Below, piece after piece: positions 7,767-16,800 of a stretch of 33,330 bases of DNA. Each line of letters opens with the position of its first letter. The first letter of the stretch is position 1. Source of the stretch: a virus. Position numbers and translations under genes: made by a program. The stretch is taken from IMG/VR virus record IMGVR_UViG_3300042883_000573, positions 1 through 33,330 of that record; one strand, given 5' to 3'. A model generated the notes under the pieces. It worked only from the letters and a program-made list of their open reading frames with translations, made no database searches and was not told where the DNA came from.

Positions 7767-8738
7767 ATGTACAGTGAAAAAACGGTAGTTGAACCGATAT
7801 TAAAAGAAAACGAAAATCGTTTTGTATTATTCCCTATAATACACCAAGATTTATTTGAGTATTACGAAATAGCTCAAGAAGCTATGTGGACACAAAAAGA
7901 GGTTGACTTATCAAAAGATATTGACCATTGGAATAATAAACTAACTGATAATGAACGTTTTTTTATAACTAATGTATTAGCTTTTTTTGCAGCATCTGAT
8001 GGTATAGTAAATGAAAACTTGGCTGAGAACTTCTTAAAAGAAGTTCAATATACTGAAGCTAAGTTTTTCTATGGTTTTCAAGTTATGATGGAGAATATTC
8101 ATAGTCATATGTATTCATTACTTATCGATACGTATATCAAAGACATCGATGAACGCAATAAAGCATTCAAAGCAGTTGAATATATGCCACCAGTAAAGAA
8201 AAAGGCTGAGTGGGCTTTAAAATGGATTGAATCAGAATCATTTGCTGAAAGACTTATTGCATTTGCAGCTGTTGAGGGTATTTTCTTTTCTGGTTCTTTT
8301 TGTAGTATATTCTATATGAAGTCTAGAGGTTTGATGCCAGGTCTTTGTGACACAAATGCGTTTATATCTCGTGATGAAGCTTTGCATTGTGATTTCGCAA
8401 TTCATTTGGTTAATAATCACTTGGTAAATAAACCAACAGAAGATAGAATTCGTGAGATATTATTATCAGCATTAGAGATTGAGAAAGAATTCATTACAGA
8501 ATCATTACCAGTATCACTTATTGGTATGAACTCTGATTTAATGAAACAATACTTAGAATTTGTTGTTGATGGGTTATTAGCTCAATTTAATTGTGAGAAA
8601 GAATTTAATTCAAAGAATCCATTTGAATTTATGAATCAAATTGCTTTGAAAACAAAACAGAACTTCTTTGAGGGGCGTTCTACAGAATACAAAATAGCTG
8701 ATTTAAGTGGTCCAATATCATTTGATGAAGAAATTTAA
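7767..8738 (+). CDS. nrdB: Ribonucleotide reductase class I small subunit (R2, NrdB)
   Basis: This 323-aa R2 protein carries the di-iron ligands D78 (AASDGI), E109 and H112 (MENIHSHMY), E170 (VEGIFF), and E204 and H207 (SRDEALH), plus the radical tyrosine at Tyr116. The stretch [19 protein letters not shown] is of the eukaryote-like R2 kind, unlike E. coli NrdB, with ligand spacing as in mouse R2. The acidic C-terminal tail ([10 protein letters not shown]) would dock on NrdA. It generates the tyrosyl radical for making deoxynucleotides during phage replication. NrdA follows 10 bases downstream, an order opposite to T4, where nrdA comes first. The 107-base gap upstream has an A-rich leader but no recognisable TAnnTTTG promoter. 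Confidence 0.95.
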   Translation: MYSEKTVVEPILKENENRFVLFPIIHQDLFEYYEIAQEAMWTQKEVDLSKDIDHWNNKLTDNERFFITNVLAFFAASDGIVNENLAENFLKEVQYTEAKFFYGFQVMMENIHSHMYSLLIDTYIKDIDERNKAFKAVEYMPPVKKKAEWALKWIESESFAERLIAFAAVEGIFFSGSFCSIFYMKSRGLMPGLCDTNAFISRDEALHCDFAIHLVNNHLVNKPTEDRIREILLSALEIEKEFITESLPVSLIGMNSDLMKQYLEFVVDGLLAQFNCEKEFNSKNPFEFMNQIALKTKQNFFEGRSTEYKIADLSGPISFDEEI

Positions 8739-8748
8739 TATATAAGAT

Positions 8749-11061
8749 ATGCAAGTATTAAAAAGAAACGGAAATAAAATTGATTTTAATCCTAGTAGAA
8801 TACTTACTAGAATTAAAAAACAAGCGGAAGGGTTAAAAGTTAATTCTGATGAAGTATTTATTAAAGTAACTCAAGGGTTAGCTGATAATATGACAACAAA
8901 TGAATTAGATGATTTGATTTCAGTTGTTGCTGAATCATTAGCTATGAATCATCCAGATTATTCTAAATTGGCAGCAAATATAGCTATTAGTAAGTTACAT
9001 AAAGAAACTGAAGATAACTTCATGAAAGCAACCAAAAAAATGTATAGTGCTGGGTTATTGAGTGAAATATATTATAATAAAGTGAAAGAAAATATTACAT
9101 TGATTGAATCGATTATCAATTATGATAAAGATTATCAATTTGATTATTTTGGGTGGTGCTCTTTAAAAGACATTTATTTATTGAAATTACCAAATGGTAA
9201 TGTGATAGAAAGACCACAACATATGTATGTTAGAGTTGCACTTATGTTAACAAATAATGATGTTGACTTTATTGAAAAATATAATGATTTAAGTGAACAA
9301 AAAGAATCACCAGCAACACCAATAAAAATAAATATCGGAACAACAATTGCTCAAATTGCATCTTGTAATTTATCTATTGTTCCAGATGATTCAACTGAAG
9401 GACTATTAAATATGTTAGGTCGTTTATCTATATCTTCATCAAAAGCTGAGGGTATTGGGTTAGCTGTGTCTAATATACGTTCTAAAGAAACCAATGTTGG
9501 TAATTCAGATGGTAAAGCTGGTGGTATTTTAAAATATTTAAAAGTAATAAATGAAGCTTTGAGATTTTGGAATCAAAGGGGTAAAAGACCAGGCTCATGT
9601 GCAATTTACATAGAACCATGGCATAAAGATGTTTTTGATGTGTTAGACATCAGAAAGAAAACTGGTGATGAAAGTCTTAGAGCTCGTGATTTATTTACAG
9701 CACTTTGGATACCTAATAATTTTATGAGAGCTGTTGAATCAAATGATGATTGGTATTTATTTTGTCCTCACGATTTAAAAATAGCTGGTTTAAAACCATT
9801 TTATGAAATTTATGGTGATGAATATGAAGCTGAGTATAATAAAGCTGTAGAAATGGGTATAGGCGTAAAGATTAAAGCACATGATTTATGGCTTAAGATT
9901 CTAGAATCACAAATTGAAACTGGAATGCCTTATATGTGTTATAAAGACCATGTTAATGAAAAATCTAATCATAAGAATTTTGGTGTTATTCATTCTAGTA
10001 ATTTATGTTCAGAAATAGTTCAAGTAACTGATAAAGAAACAACAGCTATTTGCACACTTACATCTATACCAGTTCAAAAATTTATTAAAGATGGTAATTA
10101 TGATTTTATTGAATTAGGTCGTGTTGTACGTTCTATCACCAAATCATTAAACGTTGCTGTAGAAGTAAATGAATATTCAACAGCTGAAGGTAGAAAAGGT
10201 GGGTTAGAACAAAGAGCTTTAGGTATTGGTATACAAGGATTAGCAGATGTTTATGCTATGTTAAAGTTACCATTTGTATCGTTAGAATCTAGATTATTAA
10301 ATCAAAATATATTTGAAACTATTTATTTCAATGCATTGAGACAATCATGTGATTTAGCAAAAGAAAGTGGATTAACATATGCACATTATGAGGGTTCACC
10401 AATCTCTAAAGGTATTTTCCAGTGGGAAATGTGGGGTGTTAAAGAAAATGCGTTAAGCGGTATGCATGATTGGTATGGATTAAGAGAAGACATCCTTTTA
10501 TATGGTGTTAGAAACTCTCTTGTAACAACTTGTCCACCAACAGCTAGTTCAGCTCGTGTAATCGGTTCTAATGAAGCATTTGAACCATTTACATCAAACC
10601 TATATGTACGTAAAGTAACTGGTGGTGAGTTTGCGATGGTAAATAAACATTTAGTTAGAGATTTAGAAAAATTAGGGTTGTGGAATAGAGACATACTTAA
10701 TGAATTGATTAAAAATGAAGGTAGTATTCAAAAAATACCAGTAATACCACAAGAGGTAAAAGATGTATATAAAACAGTTTGGGAAATATCTCAAAAAGCA
10801 CTTATAGAAATGTCTGCTGAAAGAGGTCCATTTATCGACCAATCACAAAGTCTTAATATATTTTTTGATACACCAACAGTTGGTAAACTAACAACAGCAC
10901 ATACTATAGGTTGGAAATTAGGGTTAAAAACTGGACAATATTACTTAAGAAGTCAACCAGTAGAAAACAAAGCTAAACATTTAGCTATTGATATGGTAAA
11001 AGAAGTTATTCCAGAAAAACCAAAGGATAGTCAATTCGAATGTTTTGGGTGTAGCGCATAA
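8749..11061 (+). CDS. nrdA: Ribonucleotide reductase class I large subunit (R1, NrdA)
   Basis: This 770-aa catalytic subunit reduces ribonucleoside diphosphates. An N-terminal ATP-cone (residues about 1-90, VLKRNGNKIDFNPSRI) suggests dATP-sensitive overall regulation. The barrel contains C206 (ASCNLS) and C435 (ICTLTS) as the redox pair, and the NLCSE motif with N418, thiyl C420 and E422. The PPTASSARVIGSNEAFEPF loop and the YYLRSQP tyrosine region follow. The C-terminus ends ECFGCSA, supplying the CxxC that receives electrons from thioredoxin or glutaredoxin. It lies 10 bases after nrdB and ends the replication block at a strong terminator. No split, intein or missing catalytic residue is seen. 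Confidence 0.96.
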   Translation: MQVLKRNGNKIDFNPSRILTRIKKQAEGLKVNSDEVFIKVTQGLADNMTTNELDDLISVVAESLAMNHPDYSKLAANIAISKLHKETEDNFMKATKKMYSAGLLSEIYYNKVKENITLIESIINYDKDYQFDYFGWCSLKDIYLLKLPNGNVIERPQHMYVRVALMLTNNDVDFIEKYNDLSEQKESPATPIKINIGTTIAQIASCNLSIVPDDSTEGLLNMLGRLSISSSKAEGIGLAVSNIRSKETNVGNSDGKAGGILKYLKVINEALRFWNQRGKRPGSCAIYIEPWHKDVFDVLDIRKKTGDESLRARDLFTALWIPNNFMRAVESNDDWYLFCPHDLKIAGLKPFYEIYGDEYEAEYNKAVEMGIGVKIKAHDLWLKILESQIETGMPYMCYKDHVNEKSNHKNFGVIHSSNLCSEIVQVTDKETTAICTLTSIPVQKFIKDGNYDFIELGRVVRSITKSLNVAVEVNEYSTAEGRKGGLEQRALGIGIQGLADVYAMLKLPFVSLESRLLNQNIFETIYFNALRQSCDLAKESGLTYAHYEGSPISKGIFQWEMWGVKENALSGMHDWYGLREDILLYGVRNSLVTTCPPTASSARVIGSNEAFEPFTSNLYVRKVTGGEFAMVNKHLVRDLEKLGLWNRDILNELIKNEGSIQKIPVIPQEVKDVYKTVWEISQKALIEMSAERGPFIDQSQSLNIFFDTPTVGKLTTAHTIGWKLGLKTGQYYLRSQPVENKAKHLAIDMVKEVIPEKPKDSQFECFGCSA

Positions 11062-11079
11062 AAATTATAATAATTAATG

Positions 11080-11106
11080 AAAGGGGAGCAATTGCTCCCC
11101 TTTTTT
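11080..11106 (+). terminator. Strong terminator closing the replication/RNR block
   Basis: An uninterrupted 24-bp palindrome (11080-11103) centred on GGGGAGCAATTGCTCCCC is followed by a T run to 11106. It lies 18 bases after nrdA and just before the tail gene cassette, so it marks the border between early and late regions. Confidence 0.88.
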
Positions 11107-11110
11107 ATTT

Positions 11111-11161
11111 AACTCTTTATAAATAAAAAAAATTTATTATTATATTTATTTATAAAGAGTT
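11111..11161. repeat. 17-bp perfect inverted repeat with TATAAATA in both arms
   Basis: AACTCTTTATAAATAAA at 11111-11127 is exactly complementary to 11145-11161, with a 17-base A/T spacer. Each arm contains TATAAATA, on the plus strand at 11118-11125 and on the minus strand at 11147-11154. It fills the space between the RNR terminator and the first tail gene. Confidence 0.85.
11118..11125 (+). promoter_or_regulatory. Candidate T4-like late promoter TATAAATA before gp25
   Basis: TATAAATA is the T4 late promoter element. Here it lies 40 bases before the ATG of the first structural gene, immediately after a terminator. No T4-type late sigma (gp55) is visible in this window, and the octamer also occurs by chance elsewhere here, so this is a position-based suggestion. 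Confidence 0.4.
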
Positions 11162-11165
11162 AAAT

Positions 11166-11549
11166 ATGGCAAATTCAAATATAAGTCTTGACTTTCCTTT
11201 CAAAGAAAGTCCAAAAGGTTATTACTTAAATATGACCACTACAGATTCTGAAGATGTTAGGTCTAGTCTTATGCATTTATTGTTAACTAATAAGGGTGAG
11301 AGATTTATGATGCCAGAATTTGGTACTAATTTAATTAAATACATCTTCGAACCTAAAGATAGTAAAACTATTACTGATTTAAAGTTAGAAATTAGCGAGG
11401 CGATTAATAAATTCATCCCCAATTTACAACTTAATGATATCATCATTGAAGATAGTGTTTTAAGTGAATATATGGTTACAATTAAAATAGATTATACCGC
11501 AACTGATGGGTTATATTCTCAACCAGATACACTAATAATAAATATGTAA
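11166..11549 (+). CDS. 25: gp25-like baseplate wedge protein
   Basis: This 127-aa protein matches the T4 gp25/gpW-lysozyme-like family (T4 gp25, 132 aa), which starts sheath assembly on the baseplate wedge. Typical features are the LLLTNKGERFMMPEFGTNL segment (residues about 38-56, usually GER.m.PefG..l), a following helix (TITDLKLEISEAINKFIPNL) and a C-terminal beta strand MVTIKIDYTATD. It is the first gene of the tail cassette. The gp6-like gene follows 12 bases downstream, the same neighbour arrangement as in many contractile-tail clusters. The start at 11166 is well placed after the inverted repeat. Confidence 0.9.
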   Translation: MANSNISLDFPFKESPKGYYLNMTTTDSEDVRSSLMHLLLTNKGERFMMPEFGTNLIKYIFEPKDSKTITDLKLEISEAINKFIPNLQLNDIIIEDSVLSEYMVTIKIDYTATDGLYSQPDTLIINM

Positions 11550-11561
11550 AAAATATATTAT

Positions 11562-13382
11562 ATGGCAAATAGATTAAATTATAGTGCTGGTAACTTTGAA
11601 GATATAAGAAAAGAATCTTTTAATTTTCTTAAACAATACTACCCAGATTTAAAAAACATAACTGAACCAACTGTTGCTGGTGCGTTAATCGATTTAAATG
11701 CTGGTGTCGCAGATTTGTTGATGCATCATACAAATAGAATGGCTCAAGAATTAGTTATTGATTATGCTCAAGAAAGGTCTTCAGTTATGGCAATGGCTAG
11801 AACATTTGGGTTATGGATACCTCATTTAAGACCATCCGCTTCAATATGTGATTTTTCAGTTGTAATACCAGTTAAAGGTGATGCACCAGATTCTAGTTAT
11901 TATCCAGTATTAAGAAGTGGTGCTCAAGTTAGTGGCGCTGGTAAAGTGTTTGAATTATTACATTCATGTGACTTTTCTCAACCATTCACTGAAGGTGGTA
12001 TTCCGAATAGAACTATCATACCTAATTATAATGCTGATAGTAAAATTGTTAATTATACTATAACTAAAAGAGAAATGGTAGTTAATGGTGTTACTAAAAT
12101 TTATAATAGAGTTACAACAATTAATGATATCAAACCATTTTTTACTGTTATATTACCTGAAAATGATGTAATATCAGTTGAATCTATTATATTTTTAGAT
12201 GGTACTAATTATGCTGGAGCTCCAGAAGACACTATGTTCTATGATGAAGCTAGACAATGGTATGAAGTAGATGCGTTAGCTAGAGATACTATATTCATTC
12301 CAGATGGTACTGTAAATTCTGATAATCCAAGTATAAAAGCTGGAAAATATATTAGATTAACTAAAGGTAATAAATATATAACCGAATACACTGATAATGG
12401 GTTTTTAAAAATTATATTTGGTGCTGGTACACAAGATGTAACTGGTTTATGTGATATAGACGTTAGTACACCACTAATTAATATGGTGGGTGACTTTATT
12501 AATAATATGGCGTTAGGTGCAATCCCAGAAGCAAATAAGACTATGTTTATTAAATATAGGACTGGTGGTGGTGCTACTAGTAATTTAGGTAGTTCAGTAT
12601 TAACATCAATGGGTGCTCATACTATATCCGTTACTGGTAATGAACCAAAAATTAATGCTGCTATTATGAAATCTTTAACTGTGACTAATCCACTACCAGC
12701 TATTGGTGGTAAAGATGCGCCTTCAGTTGAAGAAATTAGAAATTTAGTTAAATATAATTTTTCAGCACAAAATAGAGCTGTAACACTTAGTGATTATAAA
12801 ACTTTAATTGGTAAAATGCCTGGCAAATATGGTGTACCATTTAGATATAATGTGTTAGAAGAACAAAATAAAATTAAAGTATATACTATCACTTTAGACG
12901 CTAACTCTAGAATATCTAGTACATCTACATCAACGTTACAAGAAAATATCGCTACTTATTTATCTGATTATAGAATGCTTAATGATTATATAGAAGTAAC
13001 TAATGGTAAAGTATATAATCTTGGGTTTGAAGTTGATTTATTTTTAGATAAAGGTTATCAACAAGCCCAAGTTATGGCTCAAGTTATAGATTTAATTACA
13101 AAATATTTTGATATTAATAAATGGGGTATGGGTGAAAATATCTATATGGGTCAATTATTAGAAAAAATATCTGGTGTATCTGGAGTTATGAATGTAATCA
13201 ATTTAAGAGTGTTTAATAAAGTAGGTGAAGGTAGATATTCATCACATGAAGTTCCACAAGCATATTTAGATAATACAACTAGGGAAATAGATTTATTAGG
13301 TGATTATGTGTTATATGGTGACCCAGTTGGGATGTTCGAAATCCGTAATCCAGAGAAGGACGTTCGCGTGAGGGTAAAATAA
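11562..13382 (+). CDS. 6: gp6-like baseplate wedge protein (baseplate J family)
   Basis: This 606-aa protein corresponds to T4 gp6 (660 aa) and baseplate J proteins, which form the ring holding wedges together. The N-terminal region (DIRKESFNFLKQYYP, EPTVAGALIDLNAGVADLLM) is typical for the family: a helical domain inserting after gp25. The middle is beta-rich, and residues about 375-440 (GGKDAPSVEEIRNLVKYNFS, then RAVTLSDYKTLIGKMPG) form the conserved J-like segment seen in gp6 relatives. The C-terminal part (YIEVTNGKVYNLGFEVDLFL) also fits. Adjacent gp25 supports the call. No truncation is visible. Confidence 0.88.
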   Translation: MANRLNYSAGNFEDIRKESFNFLKQYYPDLKNITEPTVAGALIDLNAGVADLLMHHTNRMAQELVIDYAQERSSVMAMARTFGLWIPHLRPSASICDFSVVIPVKGDAPDSSYYPVLRSGAQVSGAGKVFELLHSCDFSQPFTEGGIPNRTIIPNYNADSKIVNYTITKREMVVNGVTKIYNRVTTINDIKPFFTVILPENDVISVESIIFLDGTNYAGAPEDTMFYDEARQWYEVDALARDTIFIPDGTVNSDNPSIKAGKYIRLTKGNKYITEYTDNGFLKIIFGAGTQDVTGLCDIDVSTPLINMVGDFINNMALGAIPEANKTMFIKYRTGGGATSNLGSSVLTSMGAHTISVTGNEPKINAAIMKSLTVTNPLPAIGGKDAPSVEEIRNLVKYNFSAQNRAVTLSDYKTLIGKMPGKYGVPFRYNVLEEQNKIKVYTITLDANSRISSTSTSTLQENIATYLSDYRMLNDYIEVTNGKVYNLGFEVDLFLDKGYQQAQVMAQVIDLITKYFDINKWGMGENIYMGQLLEKISGVSGVMNVINLRVFNKVGEGRYSSHEVPQAYLDNTTREIDLLGDYVLYGDPVGMFEIRNPEKDVRVRVK

Positions 13383-13450
13383 CTTTATTTCAAACATATT
13401 TGTTGTTTAAGGAATTAAGCTTTATTTTTTTATTAAATTTATTATAATAG

Positions 13451-13471
13451 ATTATAATAAAAAAATTAAAT
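13451..13471 (+). promoter_or_regulatory. A/T motif shared with the region before the 680-aa gene
   Basis: ATTATAATAAAA at the start of this 21-base stretch, then A at position 13, then AATTAAAT, matches 26222-26242 at 20 of 21 positions. It lies 9 bases before the ATG at 13481. It could be a phage promoter or translation-start element; its role is unknown. Confidence 0.3.
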
Positions 13472-13480
13472 AATTTAAAC

Positions 13481-13873
13481 ATGGGCTGTAATTGTAAGAA
13501 TAAAAATTTATCAGATATAATTTCTGAAGGTGGTATTAAGTCAAGTAATAAAAAGATGTGGCATGTTCATGTTGTAAGTTATATTGTAAAAAGTGTTGCA
13601 TTTTTATTAACTTTAATCATAGGATTACCAATATTGAATGTATATGTAATTTATTTGATATTTAAATTTTTGGTTTTAAATAAAAATTTAAACACTAATG
13701 ATTTAGTATCGTCTTTAGTAACTTTAACTAAAAAATATACACCTAAAGATGGTGATGATGACGATGATGATGACGATGATGATGACGATGATGATGACGA
13801 TGATGAATTTGAATTAACTGATGTTGATGATATTACCGAAATTGAAGAACTAATAATATTAGAAAAAAAATAA
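13481..13873 (+). CDS. Small membrane protein with a 17-residue Asp run
   Basis: This 130-aa protein starts MGCNCKNKN, has a hydrophobic helical region at about 33-68 (probably one or two membrane passes: VAFLLTLIIGLPILNVYVIY then LIFKFLVL), and carries 17 consecutive aspartates at about 89-105, followed by a further acidic tail. The Asp run is encoded by about four copies of a 12-base unit (GATGATGATGAC). It lies 4 bases before the 1587-aa gene. I do not recognise a family; the location suggests a virion or assembly role, while the membrane region could also suit a holin-like or DNA-entry function. Both are inference. Confidence 0.8.
   Translation: MGCNCKNKNLSDIISEGGIKSSNKKMWHVHVVSYIVKSVAFLLTLIIGLPILNVYVIYLIFKFLVLNKNLNTNDLVSSLVTLTKKYTPKDGDDDDDDDDDDDDDDDDDEFELTDVDDITEIEELIILEKK
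13753..13805 (+). repeat. 12-bp tandem repeat encoding poly-Asp
   Basis: GATGATGATGAC is repeated about four times in perfect register inside the small membrane protein gene. Because the unit is a multiple of three, copy-number slippage would change the acidic tract length without shifting frame. Confidence 0.85.
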
Positions 13874-13877
13874 ATAA

Positions 13878-16800
13878 ATGACTAACGAAACTATAAGGAT
13901 TAGAACAACGCCTAATGATGGTACTAAAGTCGTTAATATAGAATTAAATCAAAAGTTTGATTTTATTGAAATTTTATCATTAAAGATATCTCAAGAAGAT
14001 ACATATAGACGATTTTGTTCTGACTATGGCGTTGTTGTGGGTAGAGTTACAGTTAATAGTGGTTTTGGTGTACCAAACGCTAAAATATCTATATTTATAC
14101 CAATATCCGATGAAGATAAAGCTGAACCATTAATAAATGGTTTATATCCATACTCAGCTATTGACGATAAAAATCAAGATGGTTATAGATATAATTTATT
14201 ACCTAAAAATAATGAAACAACAAATGATTGTTTCACTCAAACTGGTTCTTTCTTTAATAAAAGAGAATTTCAAGATAATGATGAAGCATTAGATATATAT
14301 TGTAAATATTATAAATACACTACTGTATCAAATACTGCTGGTGATTATATGTTTTTTGGTGTACCTAATGGTTCTTATTTAATACATGTTGATGCAGATA
14401 TATCAGATATAGGTGTAGCATCTCAAAAACCATATGATATGGCTAGAGAAGGTGCAAATGATACTCAATTCTATAGTAAAAGTAAATTTAAAAAATCAGA
14501 AAATTTAGATACATTATCACAAATTAAAACTAAAAATGGTAGTGTTAATGTTGTACCTTTTTGGGGTGATACCGAACAATGTAGTATTGGTATAACTAGA
14601 TTTGATGTTGATTTAGCAACAAACATAACACCTAGTGCGATATTCATAGGTAGTATATTTGGTGATAATAATAAAAATAGTGTTAATAAAAGATGTAAAC
14701 CTAGAAGAAAAGTTGGTGCATTAGAAGGTATGACAACTGGTTCTGGTGTTATTGAAATGATTCGTAAAACACCCCTTAATGAAACTGAACGTTTTGATGT
14801 TAATGGTGGTCAATTAATTGATGACAATGGTACATGGGCTTATCAAGTACCTATGAATTTAGATTATGTTGTTACAGATGAATTTGGTAATTTAATACCA
14901 TCAGATAACCCTAATAAAGGTATACCTACTAGAGCTAGAGTTAGATTTAGGATAGGTATGGATGCCACTGGTGGTGAAGGAAGAATAAGAACTAGAGCTA
15001 AATATCTAGTACCACATAACCCATCATCATGGTCAGATTCTGATTATAATTTTGATGAAAATACAAGAGATAAGCATTTCCAAGACTTTCATTGGAATAA
15101 AATATATAGTATAGCTAACCATGTTACTAGAGTTCAAAGTACTATAATGGGTGGAGCTACTAATCATAGAACATTTACAGCAATTAAAGAAGTTGATAAT
15201 GGTGGTAATAATAATCAATTCCCATTTAATAAAATGGATGTGACATTAAATCCATTATTTGTTATTTTATGTGTCATTGTTAAAATTATAGCTATCATAG
15301 TTAAATTAATTAATCAATTTATGATACCAGCTATTAATGCAGTTTTTTATGTTCTGAATAAATTTATTATGGGTCCAATTTGTAAACTATTAAATTGGAT
15401 AGTAGGTGCTGTATGTAAATTGAGACATCCATTTGATAATGGTAAAAAAGATGATTGTATAAGGGAACGTAGTGTACCTAGTTGTTTAATTGATTATATA
15501 GGTTATATGGTTTTATCTTGTTCAGCAGATGAAACTGGTAAGCCATACTGTATTGGTTGTGATACTGCAAATACTGGTAATGGTGCTAAAGAAAGTCTTA
15601 AAAAAACAAAAGAAAAATATACTGGTGGGTTCTATTTCCCAGGAAGTAATAATTACAATAAGTGGGGTGATACATTACCAACTGGAGATGCTGGATGGGT
15701 AAATTGTATTGCATTAGCGTTAGCTGAAGCATTAGATGTGTTTAAATTCGATTTCTATAATGATTGGGTTAATGGTTCGTTATATTCGTTCTTATTAAAA
15801 TATAAAGTAAGAAGGAAAGGAAAAGGTAAAGAAAAGTTTTGTGAAATAGATTGTGGTAGTACAGATGGTGTTGATAATAATAAAGATGGTCAATCAGATA
15901 ATGATTGTTTTACCAATTATATTGTAGACATATGTACTATAGCTGTACCACAAGGAACTAATATAACTAGTGATAAAGTTGGTGAAAGCGCTAACACTAT
16001 AGAAGTTAAGGAAGGTTTAATTAAAAAATATAAAGACCAATTATATTACGCAGCTTATTCTAAAAAAAGTAATTATAGATTATACGCTACCAAAATTGTA
16101 TGTCTAGGTGCTGTATTTGATTGTGATTGGCAAGGATTACCTAGTATTCATAAGTATTTAGTTGATACAAGTTATAATAAACCACCATTAATTAATGTAT
16201 ATCACGATAGTGGACCATATACTGGTGATATTATGGAAACTGGATTTGATTCTCCAGATAATAAATTAAGTAACTCACAAATTTGTAATATAAATTGTAC
16301 ATCATTAGGTGTTGGTTCTCAACAATGTAATAACATTAAAAGGTTATGTGAGTTAGGTGTTAATAGTGATGATGATAATAGAGACGATGGAGGCTCTAAA
16401 GCTGATTTTAAAATCTTAAACGCTGATATATCAAATACATTTATTAGAGGTGCATTTGCTTATGTTAACGGTACTTTTGACCCAACACCTTTAATGAGTA
16501 ACAAAATACAATTAATACCATTTGACCTTACTGGTAATGAATATCAATATAATCATAAATATTACGATAAATTTAGAGGAATTAGAAGTAAATCAGATTT
16601 AATTTGGACATATGAAAATTCATTTTACTTTTATTTTGGTTTATTACCTGGTAAAACAGCTATAACTAGATTAAAAACTGATTTTTTTCCAGATTGTATT
16701 CGAAGTGATAGAAAAGAAATGAGTATTGTTATTAATGATATAATTGATGATTCTAATGATGGTAAAGGTATTGGCTCAATAGATATTTCAGTTAACGGTG

